Assembly: GCA_910574745.1 (NCBI GenBank)
Contig: CAJTCE010000002.1
Location: 186,001-250,000 of the forward strand
Source: Lachnospiraceae bacterium
GTDB taxonomy: Bacteria > Bacillota > Clostridia > Lachnospirales > Lachnospiraceae
Reading direction: 5' to 3'
DNA length: 64,000 bases
The notes below the pieces were generated by a model that did not search any database, was not told the DNA's origin, and worked only from the letters and a program-made list of their open reading frames with translations. This document shows, one piece after another, positions 63,773 to 64,000 of the stretch (position 1 is the stretch's first letter; each line of letters starts with the position of its first letter). Both the position numbers and the translations under genes were made by a program.

Positions 63773-64000
63773 TTATTGTTTGTAAAAACTGTGGTTACCA
63801 ATTTTTACTGAAAATTCATGTGTTCCCCAATTGCTTATAGGGTCCTCGTTCAACATATAACAATTTCTAAAATACAGAACATCTGTTTCGAGAATAGATA
63901 AATTTCCTTTTAGTACTTCCTGCGCTACCCATAACATTTCAGGAGATGGATTCATGGTTTGTATAATATTGGCAGTAGAAAATTGCGATTTATCTAAAAC
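63773..64000 (-). CDS. Cell-wall hydrolase (SleB-like), 3' end only
   Basis: The frame is open to the window edge, so only the C-terminal 75 residues are seen. SQFSTANIIQTMNPSPEML, AAQEVLKG-like VAQEVLKGN, DVLYFRN and the closing IGNHSFYKQ resemble the end of SleB-type cell-wall hydrolases (Hydrolase_2 family), which cut peptidoglycan. A wall hydrolase beside an envelope-spanning machine would help it cross the wall. The call rests on a short stretch. Confidence 0.6.
   Translation of the reverse strand, partial: VLDKSQFSTANIIQTMNPSPEMLWVAQEVLKGNLSILETDVLYFRNCYMLNEDPISNWGTHEFSVKIGNHSFYKQ

Overview
The window suggests a Gram-positive anaerobe of the class Clostridia, most likely Lachnospiraceae. 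This rests on the protein families seen: Spo0A-type DNA-binding domains, a class B sortase, a GHKL sensor kinase, an IS4-type element and a Gram-positive exopolysaccharide locus. No species is claimed. The window splits into two parts that differ visibly in base composition, with an insertion sequence and an AT-rich stretch between them at about 25.2-27.6 kb.

Part A (1-25.2 kb, moderate GC, mostly + strand) is an exopolysaccharide locus. It opens with nucleotide-sugar genes: a partial phosphohexomutase, manA, an AraC-family regulator, fcl, manC, and a three-part fusion of a ManC-like domain, a cupin and a ManA domain. A 275-bp near-perfect palindrome lies between manA and the regulator gene. 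Two Spo0A C-terminal-domain paralogues without receiver domains follow, then an accessory cassette (a frameshifted nitrilase-like gene and two genes of unknown function), a short neuB and a hicAB toxin-antitoxin pair. The assembly genes come next: a priming polyprenyl glycosylphosphotransferase on the - strand, and on the + strand a WecG/TagA transferase, a Stealth phosphotransferase, a GT2, a Wzy-like membrane protein, a Wzx flippase, a Wzz-like protein and an O-antigen-ligase-like protein. Together they could make GDP-mannose or GDP-fucose sugars, assemble a lipid-linked unit, flip it, and polymerise it. An AgrC-like kinase gene closes this part; an IS4-family element sits at its 5' end.

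Part B (about 27 kb to the end, AT-rich, almost all - strand) looks like a plasmid or integrated plasmid. It holds a Rep_3-type initiator with an iteron-like origin, a second DNA-binding protein, and an operon with a zinc-finger protein, a RecD2-like helicase, a CAT-anticodon tRNA, RecG and a frameshifted HAD hydrolase. The RecD2-like protein carries an apparent RNase H1-type N-terminal domain. Next come a signal peptidase operon with a truncated tandem paralogue, a secreted Ig-like protein and several HTH regulators.

The rest of part B is a long surface-assembly locus, read from right to left. It has an S1-domain protein, a CpaB/SAF protein, two TadZ/ParA-like proteins with degenerate P-loops (one with a SAP domain), a CpaF-like ATPase with an N-terminal membrane helix, a fused TadB/TadC protein, four pilin-like proteins, a class B sortase, a lipoprotein and a 2510-residue VWA/SpaA/DUF11 adhesin with a PKTG sorting signal. 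The inferred job is a Tad-type (type IVc) pilus or secretion machine coupled to a sortase-anchored adhesin, carried on a mobile replicon.

Two DNA-level signals tie part B together. A 13-bp palindrome (GTTCACCGTGAAC) occurs three times, twice inside genes in different reading frames. Two pairs of near-identical promoters sit in front of separate operons, which points to element-specific regulation.
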